Source: Azonexus hydrophilus
GTDB taxonomy: Bacteria; Pseudomonadota; Gammaproteobacteria; Burkholderiales; Rhodocyclaceae
DNA: 36,576 nt
Reading direction: 5' to 3'
Assembly: GCF_905120355.1 (NCBI RefSeq)
Contig: NZ_CAJHOB010000021.1
Location: 1-36,576, forward strand
Shown here: one piece after another, positions 7,468 to 16,900 of the stretch
Layout: every line of letters starts with the position of its first letter
How positions within the stretch are numbered: position 1 is the stretch's first letter
Made by a program: the position numbers and the translations under genes
Notes under the pieces: generated by a model
What the model saw: only the letters and a program-made list of their open reading frames with translations
Database searches by the model: none
What the model was told of the DNA's origin: nothing

Positions 7468-9584
7468 ATTGCCTCCTCAAAGTCTGTAACGTACCCAAGA
7501 CCTGGAACTAAGTGCTCCCCGGACAAAATTCGGTTCTTCCACTTCTTGCGCGAAGCTGCCACGAAGTCGACTTGGTAAAGCGTTTCAAGCAGGTATTCGC
7601 CCACACCTAACTCCGCATCAAACTCCCCGCGCAACCATGTCTCGCGGGGCAGGTGATCGAACATTGCTATCAATTCCTCAACGCGCATTGCGATGCCATC
7701 CAATGACTCGGGAAGGAATTTTGCATTCGGGCAATCCTTTAGGCACCGATGTGTTCCGCACAGTCGGCCCGCTTTGTGGTCCGGCGCGATAGATTCGGGT
7801 GGGTGTCGAGGATCAGCGCATCCTGCCCCGATGCGACTCTTCATCAATTTGCGATATTCATTTAGTCGTGCTTCCATTTCTGGCGTTAGTGGACCATGAC
7901 GCACGAGTTGAGCGAGGATAGTTAGATCAACCCTTCCTTTCCCCAATTCCGCAAAGAGGCTTGTCATGAAATGGCGCACTTGTTGATTGTTTTCTGAGGA
8001 GAAGATGTTGTTTTCGAGGTAATTGACGGTGCTACCGACCCTTGAATGTCCCAGAGCGAGCATCACGGCTAAGATGTTGCCGCCTGACTGCTTGTAGACC
8101 CACCGGGCATAGATGTCACGGAAGTCCGAAGGTTTTACCGGAGGGATAGCGGGCTTACCCTGCTTATGTCGCTTCTGGTTGAGTTGCTCCACAACCAAGC
8201 CAAGGTAGGTTATGGGCCGCGGCTCTCCTTTACGCTCATATCTGGGTAGCTTCATACCATCGATCCAATTGATTTGATTTCTTCGATCAACGTATAACCA
8301 GACGCTGCGGCAACCTCTTAGAAGTTCCTGCACGTGCTTTACTTGCTTGGCAATTGTTTCTTCGTTTGCACCATTTGCAAGCGTGCGTGCTAGTTCAGAA
8401 CTGGCCGCTTGGTAGTCCTGTTTCAGCTTCTCTCTTAGGGAATGAACGCGGACGAGGTAGTTTGCGACGATCATTGGGGTGCTGGATGCGTTCTTTTTTA
8501 GCGCAGAGCAGAACTGTGTCTTTCCTCGTGCGCGCGGCTTGTCTGACGATAATGTGATTTCCTGATCGTTATTGTCCGATAGGACAAGTTGCCGTTGGTC
8601 CTTGGGATGGTCGGCTACTAAGAATGGAGAGGTGGCGTCCAGATTGCTCAGCGTGCTTGGGTTCCACCCGCTATTCATCAAGGCAAGGTGATATGCAACC
8701 TCTGCTTCTTCAACAGTAGGAAACAGAACTGCTCGCATTTCGCAAAACGCCAGTCCGTGATCGCTCAACGATTGATGAGATTTCCAATTTCCTATGAGTT
8801 GCTCTGCTGACGGCAAGGTTTCTCCAGTTTTCTTTTGAATCTCCCGAAAGTGATGCCAATTCTTGATCCGACGCTCTTCCTGTTCACCTAGATCAGTGGG
8901 AGGTTCGCCCGCGAGTCGCTTCTCAGCCTCGGCACGAATCACGTCATTTTTTGCCCAAGCGCCTCTCACAACTTCCCATGCCTGCTTGAGTGCAACCTTG
9001 AGTTCGCGCGCCTGTTCGTCGGAGATTAGGTTTCGTATCGGCTCACCTGATTTTGGTGGCACCCATAGCAGGGCCGGTATCCGCAGCAGCCTCCGTGCGT
9101 CATTGACTATTGAGATGAATGTTACGAAATTCTTGTTTCCTAAACCTTGACGATGAGCTGCGGCTTCCTGAATCTCATTTAATTGGTTTACTGAATCTAT
9201 TCGCTCAATTCTGCTTCCGTTTCGGGCTAGGTCATTTTCAAAATGATCAAAGAACCGCCACCAAGCCCGCAATGCTGAGGTATATCGCTTGACGGAACCA
9301 GAGCCTAGCAATACGCAGCGTGCCTCAATTGAAGGGGCCAGTTCGGCAATAAGATTTGGGCGACCAGTGAAGGCCCCCCCCCAAACTCCGGCCTTTGGTC
9401 CAAGGGGATGAGGATTGGCGACCTCACCATATGCAAAAGGATGTAGATCAACCAGAGTGTTCTCGGTGGGGTGATTGGTCCAGAAACGTAGGGGATCGTT
9501 GCTTTTTAACGAGACGATTTGTTCGACTCGAGAGACGTTCCCATGTGCCTTAAGGTGGTCTTTGTTCTTCTTTCCGATGCTCAT
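7464..9584 (-). CDS. Tyrosine recombinase, second of the trio (degenerate catalytic set)
   Basis: A 706-aa TnpB-like protein. The catalytic domain is recognisable: GHSRVGSTVNYL gives His513 and the presumed nucleophile Tyr522, and PSDFRDIYA gives Arg489. However, the box I arginine position in NSGWNPSTLSNLD is Asn308, and the box II histidine position is Ser486. It therefore lacks two residues that are near-universal in active tyrosine recombinases. A C-terminal Cys cluster (589, 609, 614, 618, with His612; LCGTHRCLKDCPNA) could bind zinc. Start and stop both overlap the neighbouring recombinase genes by 4 bases, which argues for fixed-ratio production of the three proteins. It may serve as a structural partner rather than a cutter. 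The gene is markedly AT-richer than the first recombinase and the helicase. Confidence 0.88.
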   Translation of the reverse strand: MSIGKKNKDHLKAHGNVSRVEQIVSLKSNDPLRFWTNHPTENTLVDLHPFAYGEVANPHPLGPKAGVWGGAFTGRPNLIAELAPSIEARCVLLGSGSVKRYTSALRAWWRFFDHFENDLARNGSRIERIDSVNQLNEIQEAAAHRQGLGNKNFVTFISIVNDARRLLRIPALLWVPPKSGEPIRNLISDEQARELKVALKQAWEVVRGAWAKNDVIRAEAEKRLAGEPPTDLGEQEERRIKNWHHFREIQKKTGETLPSAEQLIGNWKSHQSLSDHGLAFCEMRAVLFPTVEEAEVAYHLALMNSGWNPSTLSNLDATSPFLVADHPKDQRQLVLSDNNDQEITLSSDKPRARGKTQFCSALKKNASSTPMIVANYLVRVHSLREKLKQDYQAASSELARTLANGANEETIAKQVKHVQELLRGCRSVWLYVDRRNQINWIDGMKLPRYERKGEPRPITYLGLVVEQLNQKRHKQGKPAIPPVKPSDFRDIYARWVYKQSGGNILAVMLALGHSRVGSTVNYLENNIFSSENNQQVRHFMTSLFAELGKGRVDLTILAQLVRHGPLTPEMEARLNEYRKLMKSRIGAGCADPRHPPESIAPDHKAGRLCGTHRCLKDCPNAKFLPESLDGIAMRVEELIAMFDHLPRETWLRGEFDAELGVGEYLLETLYQVDFVAASRKKWKNRILSGEHLVPGLGYVTDFEEAI

Positions 9585-10966
9585 TCTTTATCCTCAGAGC
9601 TGTCCCCTTCGTCCAGCTCCACCCACTGCCGCGTCATGGTGAGCGGCACGCGCATCTTGGCAAACAGCCAATGCAGGTAAATTTCCGTGGTGCGCGAACT
9701 GGCGTGACGCAGTTGTGGCTTTATTTCCATCTGAATGACGGTCGTCGCAGTGTCCCTCAAGGCCAACGCCATGGGATGCTCTATGCTGATGTTGGGCGTC
9801 TTGAGCACCTGTTCAATCAATTCGGCGTGCTGCTTCATACGCTCTTCAAGGTAGCGGCAAGCCCACCAGTCGCGGCCTTGATGCGGTGACCAATGTTCAG
9901 GCCCCTGAACGCGGCTCCAGAACGCATAGATTTGGTCGCCCGTGTAGCGTAGCCCCGTCACCGGATTGAGGAACAGATGAACGGTTTCCTCCATGATGCG
10001 ACGTGCCTCGGCAGGCTTCACGCCCTTGAGCCGCTGCTTGAGCGCCATTGGCCGCTCCTTGTTGCGATATGCGTGCAGGCGCTTTGCAATCCAGAGTGGA
10101 ACGTGAATCTCGCCTTCCGGTCCAATCTTGTCGTCATGATCGATGCCGTACTGCTTGCCCTTGGCACCGTAACGGATTGTCACGATGACGGATTGCGCTT
10201 CTTCCGGCTGATCGGGATTAACGATCTTCCATTCCTTGGGATCGAGCGGAAGAGTATCCATCCGCCAACAAGCGGCTTCCTCGCGGCGTATGGCGGTGTT
10301 CAGGATCAGGTCAACGATCAGCCCTTCGGTGGCACCAACCACCGGGCGCTGATGCACGCGCTCGCGCCATGCCTCAATCTCTTCCACTGAGGGAAAGGAC
10401 AGGGTGCGCTTGTTGACCTTGACCTTACCCTTGCGGGATTGCACGACCTTGGCCTCGTGGCTGCGGCTGTTGTCGTGACTGCCCGCGATGTAGGTCGTAG
10501 TGGTGGTGGGGATGACAAAGGCCGGACGCAGACCTTTGTCTGCCGCCCACATCTGGAATTCCAGAGCGATCTGCACGCGGGGATTGACGGTTTCCGGGGC
10601 CAGCGGGCGGTTGTCTGCCGACCAGATGCCTTTCAGCATTTCCTGCTGGTAGCGGCCAATCAGATCGCTCACATAGTCGCCGCGCATCAGGTCGACGGAT
10701 CGCGTGTCAGCCCATTCCAGCGCGTTAGCAAGCCAGCGCGCAAAGTTCAGCATGGATACGCGGCTAGGTGGGATGGGGTTTCTTTTCTCGCCGCGCCATT
10801 TCGGTTCCCAATACCCCAAGCCCCGGTCGATCAGGAATTGATTCGGTAGCCGGGCATAGCCCGGCTCAGGATCGAGGATGAAGGGCTGATGGGAGAGCGC
10901 CCCGTACCCTGCTTCGCCGAGCAGTTTGGGATCGGCATAGACGACTTTGTAACCGTAATCGGGCAT
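9581..10966 (-). CDS. Tyrosine recombinase, first of the trio, next to the comM junction
   Basis: A 461-aa TnpA-like protein. The active site is complete: box I AIRREEA (Arg227), box II HQGR (His362, Arg365), second His421 in LRHASSRTTEIYLHW, and nucleophile Tyr430. The first 190 residues would form the arm and core-binding domains. It is the promoter-proximal gene of the operon; its ATG at 10964-10966 is only about 70 bases from the comM coding sequence, and the AT-rich gap holds its promoter and the element end. Its stop overlaps the next recombinase start (ATGA). Its coding DNA is GC-rich (42 of 60 bases in 10,561-10,620), unlike the second recombinase. Confidence 0.92.
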   Translation of the reverse strand: MPDYGYKVVYADPKLLGEAGYGALSHQPFILDPEPGYARLPNQFLIDRGLGYWEPKWRGEKRNPIPPSRVSMLNFARWLANALEWADTRSVDLMRGDYVSDLIGRYQQEMLKGIWSADNRPLAPETVNPRVQIALEFQMWAADKGLRPAFVIPTTTTTYIAGSHDNSRSHEAKVVQSRKGKVKVNKRTLSFPSVEEIEAWRERVHQRPVVGATEGLIVDLILNTAIRREEAACWRMDTLPLDPKEWKIVNPDQPEEAQSVIVTIRYGAKGKQYGIDHDDKIGPEGEIHVPLWIAKRLHAYRNKERPMALKQRLKGVKPAEARRIMEETVHLFLNPVTGLRYTGDQIYAFWSRVQGPEHWSPHQGRDWWACRYLEERMKQHAELIEQVLKTPNISIEHPMALALRDTATTVIQMEIKPQLRHASSRTTEIYLHWLFAKMRVPLTMTRQWVELDEGDSSEDKE

Positions 10967-11036
10967 TTATTATTTACTTGTAGGATAATGCAATTATATT
11001 CTTAAAAACTATCTAAGCAAGTGTTAACTTGTCAAT
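10967..11036. mobile_element. Right end of the comM-inserted element, with ACTTG repeats
   Basis: An AT-rich stretch between the first recombinase and comM. ACTTGT occurs at 10976-10981 and 11027-11032, and the inverse CAAGT at 11018-11022, giving an inverted repeat CAAGT-gtta-ACTTG at 11018-11031. These are candidate recombinase binding sites. The recombinase promoter must also lie here. The exact crossover point is between about 11,032 and 11,042, because the ComM-like reading starts around the codons for NGRFDLPIA. No target duplication can be shown, since the left end is not in the window. Confidence 0.55.
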
Positions 11037-12307
11037 CCGATAACGGCCGTTTCGACCTGCCTATTGCCCTCGGCATCCTCGCCGCCAGTGGTCAATTGCC
11101 CGCCAGCCGCCTGGCAGGTTACGAATTTGCCGGTGAGCTCTCCCTCTCCGGCGAACTGCGCCCGGTCCGCGGCGCATTGGCCATGATGCTGCAGGCCAGC
11201 GGCGACGGGCGCTGCTTCATCCTGCCTGCCGCAAGCGCCGCAGAAGCCAGCCTGTGTGGCCAGGGCAATCTCCTGGCCGCAAGGTCGCTGCTTGAAGTAT
11301 GCGCTCACATCAATGGCGCACAGCAATTGTCGGCACCCGAAACCGATGCTGCCCGCCGTGAAGCCGTGTTTCCCGATCTTGCCGACGTACGCGGTCAGCA
11401 TCAAGCACGCCGGGCGCTGGAAATTGCCGCCGCCGGCCGCCATTCGCTACTGCTGAGTGGACCGCCTGGTACAGGTAAATCCATGCTGGCCAGCCGTCTA
11501 CCCAGCCTGCTGCCGCCCTTGAGCGAGGAAGAAGCCCGCGCCTCCGCCGCCATCCTCTCCCTCACCAGCCAGTTCGACCCTGGCCGCTACGGTACCCGCG
11601 TCTATCGCCAACCGCATCACACGACTTCCGCCGCGGCCTTGGTGGGCGGAGGCAACCCGCCCCGTCCCGGTGAAATCAGTCTGGCTCACCACGGCGTGCT
11701 TTTTCTCGACGAGCTACCGGAATTCGACCGCAAGGTGCTGGAGACGCTACGCGAACCTCTGGAAAGCGGCCGCATCCATATCGCCCGGGCAGGTCGGCAG
11801 GCCGATTTCCCTGCCGCCTTCCAGCTGGTCGCGGCGATGAACCCCTGCCCCTGCGGCCATCTCGGCCAGGCGCGCTGCCGCTGCACGCCAGATCAGGTAA
11901 CCCGCTATCGCCACAAACTCTCGGGGCCACTGCTCGACCGCATCGATATTTTCGTCGACGTCCCGCCGCTCCCTGCCACCACCCTCGCAGCCACGGCAGA
12001 CGGCGAAGATTCTGCCACGGTACGCGCGCGCGTCAGCCGCGCCTGGATAGAGCAGCAGAGGCGGCAGGGTAAAGCCAACGCCCACCTCGCCGGTCGCGAG
12101 ATCGACCAATTCTGCGCCCTCGATGATGCAGGAATGCGCCTGCTGCAACAGGCGGCGGAACGGCTGCAACTTTCTGCCCGCGCCTGGCATCGAATCCAGC
12201 GACTGGCGCGCACCATCGCCGACCTGGCTGCCAGTGAAACGATCCTCCCCTCCCACCTGCGCGAAGCAATTCAATATCGCCGCTTTACCACCGACATCCA
12301 CGCATGA
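11021..12307 (+). pseudogene. comM: comM, 3' part (Mg-chelatase-like competence helicase) disrupted by the element
   Basis: The frame encodes a ComM/YifB protein from the conserved GRFDLPIALGILAASGQL onward. It includes Walker A GPPGTGKS (about residues 147-154 of the open frame), Walker B VLFLDELPEF, the segment AAMNPCPCGH, and the complete C-terminal domain ending at 12,307. About the first 80-90 residues of a normal protein of about 500 aa are missing, and the sequence before the junction belongs to the element. In family knowledge ComM is a hexameric branch-migration helicase that extends strand exchange during natural transformation. A GTG at 11,021 could start a shortened protein, but it lies in element sequence and has no clear ribosome site. 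The 5' part should be found on the other side of the element. The stop overlaps the next gene (ATGA). Confidence 0.88.
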
Positions 12308-13518
12308 CCCTGCACGCAGCACCCCAACGCGGCCTGGCACTGCTCCTGGCCGCACTCTCCGCCATTGGCCCGTTCGCCATTGACACCTATCTGCCGTCCT
12401 TTCCGGATATCGCCGCACGCCTGCAGGCGACACCGCTGGAGGTGCAGCAAACCTTGTCCGCCTATCTGTTCGCCTTCGCCGCCATGACCCTGTGGCACGG
12501 CGCAATCGCCGACCGTTTCGGGCGCCGACGTGTCATCCTCATTGCCCTGGGCCTGTTCGCCCTGGCGTCGCTCGGCTGTGCCTTTGCCACCAGCATCGGC
12601 CAACTCTGGTTCTGGCGGGGGCTACAAGGCGTCACCGCCGGTGCCGGCATCATCATCAGCCGCGCCATCGTCCGCGATCTGTACGATGGCGCACCGGCAC
12701 AACGGCTGATGGCCAACATCAGCATGATGTTCGCCCTGGCCCCCGCCCTGGCCCCCCTCATCGGCGGCTGGCTGCAGGCCACCTGGGGCTGGCGTTCGGT
12801 GTTCGGCTTCCTAGTCGTGGCAAGCGGGCTGCTGCTACTTCTCTGCGCCTACCAGCTGCAGGAAACCTTGCCGCCGGAAAAGCGCCAATCCCTGCGACCC
12901 GCTTATCTGCTCGGTGCCTACCGCAAGATATTCAGTTCGCCACCGTTCCTCTTTGCCTGTGCCGCACTATCGCTGAACTTCAACGGCTTCTTTCTCTACG
13001 TACTGTCCGCTCCGGTGTTCCTGATGCGCCACCTGAACCTGCCGGAAACTGCCTTTCTCTGGCTGTTCGGCCCCGGCATGCTGGGTCTGATCTGCGGCTC
13101 CTGGCTGGCTGGCCGGCTGGCCGGGCGCGTTTCAGCGGGCAAAGCCGTCTATTACGGGCACCTGGTGATGGGCGCAGCTGCCCTGCTCAATCTGCTACTG
13201 AGTGGCATCCTGCCGCCCGGGCTACCGTGGAGCATCCTGCCGATTGCGCTCTACACCTGCGGCATGGCGCTGGCCATGCCCAGCCTGACGCTTTTCGCAC
13301 TCGACCCCTTCCCACAGCAACGCGGCCTCGCCGCTTCCTGCCAGACTTTTTTCCAGGCCGCCGCCAACGGTCTGACGGCAGCGGTGATCGCGCCCCTGCT
13401 GTGGGATTCGACCTTCTCCCTCGCCCTCGGCATGGCCGGCTCCTTGCTGCTCGGCAGTCTGGCAGCGCTCGCCTACCGGCGCACGTTGGGCAGGAATTCA
13501 GCTTTGCTGCCAGGGTAG
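12304..13518 (+). CDS. Bcr/CflA family multidrug efflux transporter (MFS)
   Basis: A 404-aa major facilitator with twelve hydrophobic segments. The first helix region has GPFAIDTYLPSFPDIA, the hallmark of Bcr/CflA drug:proton antiporters, and the loop after helix 2 reads IADRFGRRRVIL, the MFS signature between helices 2 and 3. It sits in the inner membrane and by family knowledge exports drugs or small peptides in exchange for protons. The substrate here is unknown. Its ATG overlaps the comM stop (ATGA), so it was probably co-transcribed with comM, and the element insertion may have cut it off from the original promoter. It converges with the rhodanese gene, overlapping by 21 bases. Confidence 0.9.
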   Translation: MTLHAAPQRGLALLLAALSAIGPFAIDTYLPSFPDIAARLQATPLEVQQTLSAYLFAFAAMTLWHGAIADRFGRRRVILIALGLFALASLGCAFATSIGQLWFWRGLQGVTAGAGIIISRAIVRDLYDGAPAQRLMANISMMFALAPALAPLIGGWLQATWGWRSVFGFLVVASGLLLLLCAYQLQETLPPEKRQSLRPAYLLGAYRKIFSSPPFLFACAALSLNFNGFFLYVLSAPVFLMRHLNLPETAFLWLFGPGMLGLICGSWLAGRLAGRVSAGKAVYYGHLVMGAAALLNLLLSGILPPGLPWSILPIALYTCGMALAMPSLTLFALDPFPQQRGLAASCQTFFQAAANGLTAAVIAPLLWDSTFSLALGMAGSLLLGSLAALAYRRTLGRNSALLPG

Positions 13519-13890
13519 GCCACGGAAACGCCAGCCGGCCTGAGTGCCACGGTGAAAGTTGTCGTCAAGTGGCCCCTCGAATCCCTCGGTCACATTGATC
13601 ACCTGCGTAAAACCGGCCGCTTCGAGCACCAGACCAGCATCCACAGAGCGCTTGCCGCTACGGCAGATGAGCAGCACCGGACGCGCCAGATCCTTCTTCA
13701 CCAGACGCACCACCTGCTCGGCAAAATGCCGGTTAACCTCCCAGTCCGGCGCTTCCTGCCAGGCAACGTGCTCGGCACCGATAGGGTGACCAACGTACAT
13801 GTGTTCGATTTCCGTGCGGCAATCGACAAGTACCGCCTCCGGATGCTCGGCCAGATACGCATACGCTGCGCTTGGATCAAGATGCTGCAT
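13498..13890 (-). CDS. Rhodanese-like sulfurtransferase
   Basis: A 130-aa single-domain protein starting at the ATG at 13,888-13,890, preceded by an AGGA-type ribosome site; a longer frame exists but has no such site. The active-site loop ICRSGKRSVDAG has the catalytic Cys76, and the N-terminal motif VLVDCRTEIEHMYVGHPIGAEHV is typical of the fold. By family knowledge it carries a persulfide sulfur from thiosulfate or a protein donor to an acceptor. It lies 19 bases downstream of metH on the same strand and is probably in its transcript, giving a loose link to sulfur and methionine metabolism. The 3' end overlaps the Bcr gene on the other strand. Confidence 0.88.
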   Translation of the reverse strand: MQHLDPSAAYAYLAEHPEAVLVDCRTEIEHMYVGHPIGAEHVAWQEAPDWEVNRHFAEQVVRLVKKDLARPVLLICRSGKRSVDAGLVLEAAGFTQVINVTEGFEGPLDDNFHRGTQAGWRFRGLPWQQS

Positions 13891-13909
13891 GTTGCTGTTT
13901 TCCTCGCTA

Positions 13910-16900
13910 TTACAACAAGGGGGCGAGCCAGCGCTCGGCTTCACCGAGCGTCATGCCCTTGCGTTGCGCCCAGTCTTCGAGCTGGTCGCGGCTGATTTTT
14001 GGAATGGCGAAATACTTGGCTGCCGGATGCCCGATGAAGAAGCCGGAGACCGCCGCGGTCGGTGTCATGGCGCAGGATTCCGTCAACGCCATGCCAATGG
14101 CCGGGGCATCGAGCAAAGCAAACAGATCACGCTTGGCGGTGTGATCCGGGCAAGCAGGATAGCCCGGCGCCGGTCGGATGCCGGTGTACTTTTCGGCGAT
14201 CAGCGCCTCATTATCCAGACGTTCATCCGCCGCATACCCCCAGTAGCGGGTACGTACCTGCAAATGCAGCCATTCGGCAGCAGCTTCAGCCAGCCGATCG
14301 GCCAGTGCCTTGAGCATGATTGCTGAATAATCGTCGTGGGCTGCTTCGAAAGCCGCCACATGCGGATCAATGCCCAAACCGGCGGTCACGGCAAAAGCGC
14401 CTGCATAATCAGGCGGTTGCGCGGCATCGCCGACAAAATCTGCCAGTGCCGTATTGCTCCGCCCCTGCGGTTGTTTGATCTGCTGGCGCAAGCCGACCCA
14501 GCGGGCGGCTTCGACCGTGCGCGTTTCATCGCTATAGAACACGATGTCTTCGTTCTCGCTGCGCGCCGGATAGAGGCCGAACACGGCACGGGCCGTCAGC
14601 CATTGCTCGGCAATGAGCTTCGCCAGCATGGCCTGGGCGTCATGGAACAGCGAACTGGCTGTCTCACCCACCACCGCATCGCTGAGGATTGCCGGATAAC
14701 GGCCCGCCAGATCCCAGCTGCGGAAGAAAGGCGACCAGTCGATGAACGGCACCAGCTCCGCCAGTGGAATATCGATGACCTGACGCCCCAGCTGGGCCGG
14801 CTTGACCGGCACATGCGCTTCGTTCCACGTGAAACGATTGGCCCTGGCTTCGGTCAGACTGACCAGCGTCGCCCCCTTGCGCCCGGCATGCTCCGTCCGC
14901 ACCCGGTCGTAATCGGCGGCAATTTCCTCCAGAAAACCGGCCTTTTGTTCGACGGACAAGAGCTTGGTCGCCACACCCACCGCCCGCGAGGCATCCGGCA
15001 CGTACACCACCGGACTACTCGTATTGGTGGCGATCTTGATCGCCGTATGCGCGCGGCTGGTGGTGGCGCCGCCAATCAGCAGCGGCACAGTGACGCCCTG
15101 GCGCTCCATCTCGCCAGCAACGTGCGCCATTTCTTCCAGCGACGGCGTAATCAGGCCGGACAGCCCGATGATGTCCACCTTGTGTTCACGCGCGGCGTGC
15201 AGAATGTTCTCGCACGACACCATCACGCCCAGGTCGATGATGTCGTAGCCATTGCAGCCCAGCACCACGCCAACGATGTTCTTGCCGATATCGTGCACAT
15301 CGCCCTTGACCGTGGCCATCAGGATCTTGCCTTTGGCCCCCAGCCCGGATCGCGCCTTCTCCGCTTCGATGAACGGCACCAGATGGGCCACTGCCTGCTT
15401 CATGACACGGGCCGATTTGACCACCTGCGGCAGGAACATCTTGCCGGCGCCAAACAGGTCGCCGACATGATTCATGCCATTCATCAGCGGCCCTTCGATC
15501 ACCGCCAACGGTGGCTTGCCTGCGGCGGCCAGCTGGGCCCGGATTTCCTCGGTGTCGGCCACGACGTATTCGGTGATGCCCTTGATCAGGGCGTGTTCTA
15601 GGCGCTTCTCCACCGGCAGCTCGCGCCAGCTCAGATCCGGCCCGGACTCCTTGCTCCGCCCTTCCTTGACCGTCTGCGCAAACTCCACCAATGCCTCACC
15701 GGCCCCGGGGTGACGGTTGAGCACCACATCCTCGACCTTGTCGCGCAAGGCGGGTTCGAGATCGTCATACACGCCCAGCATGCCGGCATTGACGATGCCC
15801 ATGGTCATGCCAGCCTGGATGGCGTGGTAAAGGAAAACCGTGTGGATCGCCTCGCGCACCGGATCGTTGCCCCGGAAGCTGAAAGAGACGTTGGACACGC
15901 CCCCCGACACATGCGCATGCGGCAGATTCTGCTTGATCCAGCGGACCGCCTCAATGAAATCGACGGCGTAGTTGTCATGCTCCGGAATGCCGGTGGCGAT
16001 GGCAAAGATGTTCGGGTCAAAAATGATGTCTTCCGCCGGAAAACCAATCCCGGTAAGGAGTTCATAGGCACGGGCACAGATTTCCGTCTTGCGGGCAAAG
16101 GTGTCGGCCTGGCCTTGCTCATCGAACGCCATGACGATCACCGCCGCACCATAACGACGTGCCAGACGGGCTTGCGCCAGGAACTGTGCTTCGCCTTCCT
16201 TCATCGAAATCGAATTGACGATGCCCTTGCCCTGAATGCACTTCAACCCGGCTTCGATCACGCTCCATTTGGAGGAATCAAGCATGATGGGCACCCGCGA
16301 GATGTCCGGCTCGGAAGCCACCAGCTTGAGGAATTTGTCCATGGCCGCGAGCGAATCCAGCATCGCCTCGTCCATGTTGATATCGATCACCTGCGCGCCG
16401 TTTTCCACTTGCTGCCGCGCCACTGCCAGAGCATCGTCGAAACGGCCCTCCAGAATCATGCGGGCAAAGGCTTTGGAGCCCGTGACATTGGTCCGCTCGC
16501 CGACGTTGACATACAGCGAGTCGGCAGTGACGTTAAAGGCTTCCAGACCGGACAGGCGCAATGCCGGCGCAATCTGTGGCGGCACGCGCGGCGCCAGGGT
16601 GGCCACCCGCTGCGCGATCTGGCGGATATGCTCAGGAGAGGTGCCGCAGCAGCCACCGACAATATTGACGATACCCTGCGCTGCCCAGTTGGCGATTTCA
16701 GCCGCCAACTCCTCCGGCGTCTCGTCATAACCGCCGAAGGCATTGGGCAGACCAGCGTTGGGGTGCGCGGAAACATAGCAATCGCAGACGCGCGACAGCT
16801 CCTCGACATACTGGCGCAATTCCTTCGCTCCCAACGCGCAGTTCAGGCCGAAGGAGAGGGGCTGCACATGGCGCAGCGAATTCCAGAAGGCTTCGGCAGT

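Noticed and set aside
12492..13598. 368-codon frame within the Bcr transporter region, other reading frame
   Set aside because: The transporter frame has the Bcr/CflA signature and helices; the other frame is rich in Arg and Pro, a GC shadow.
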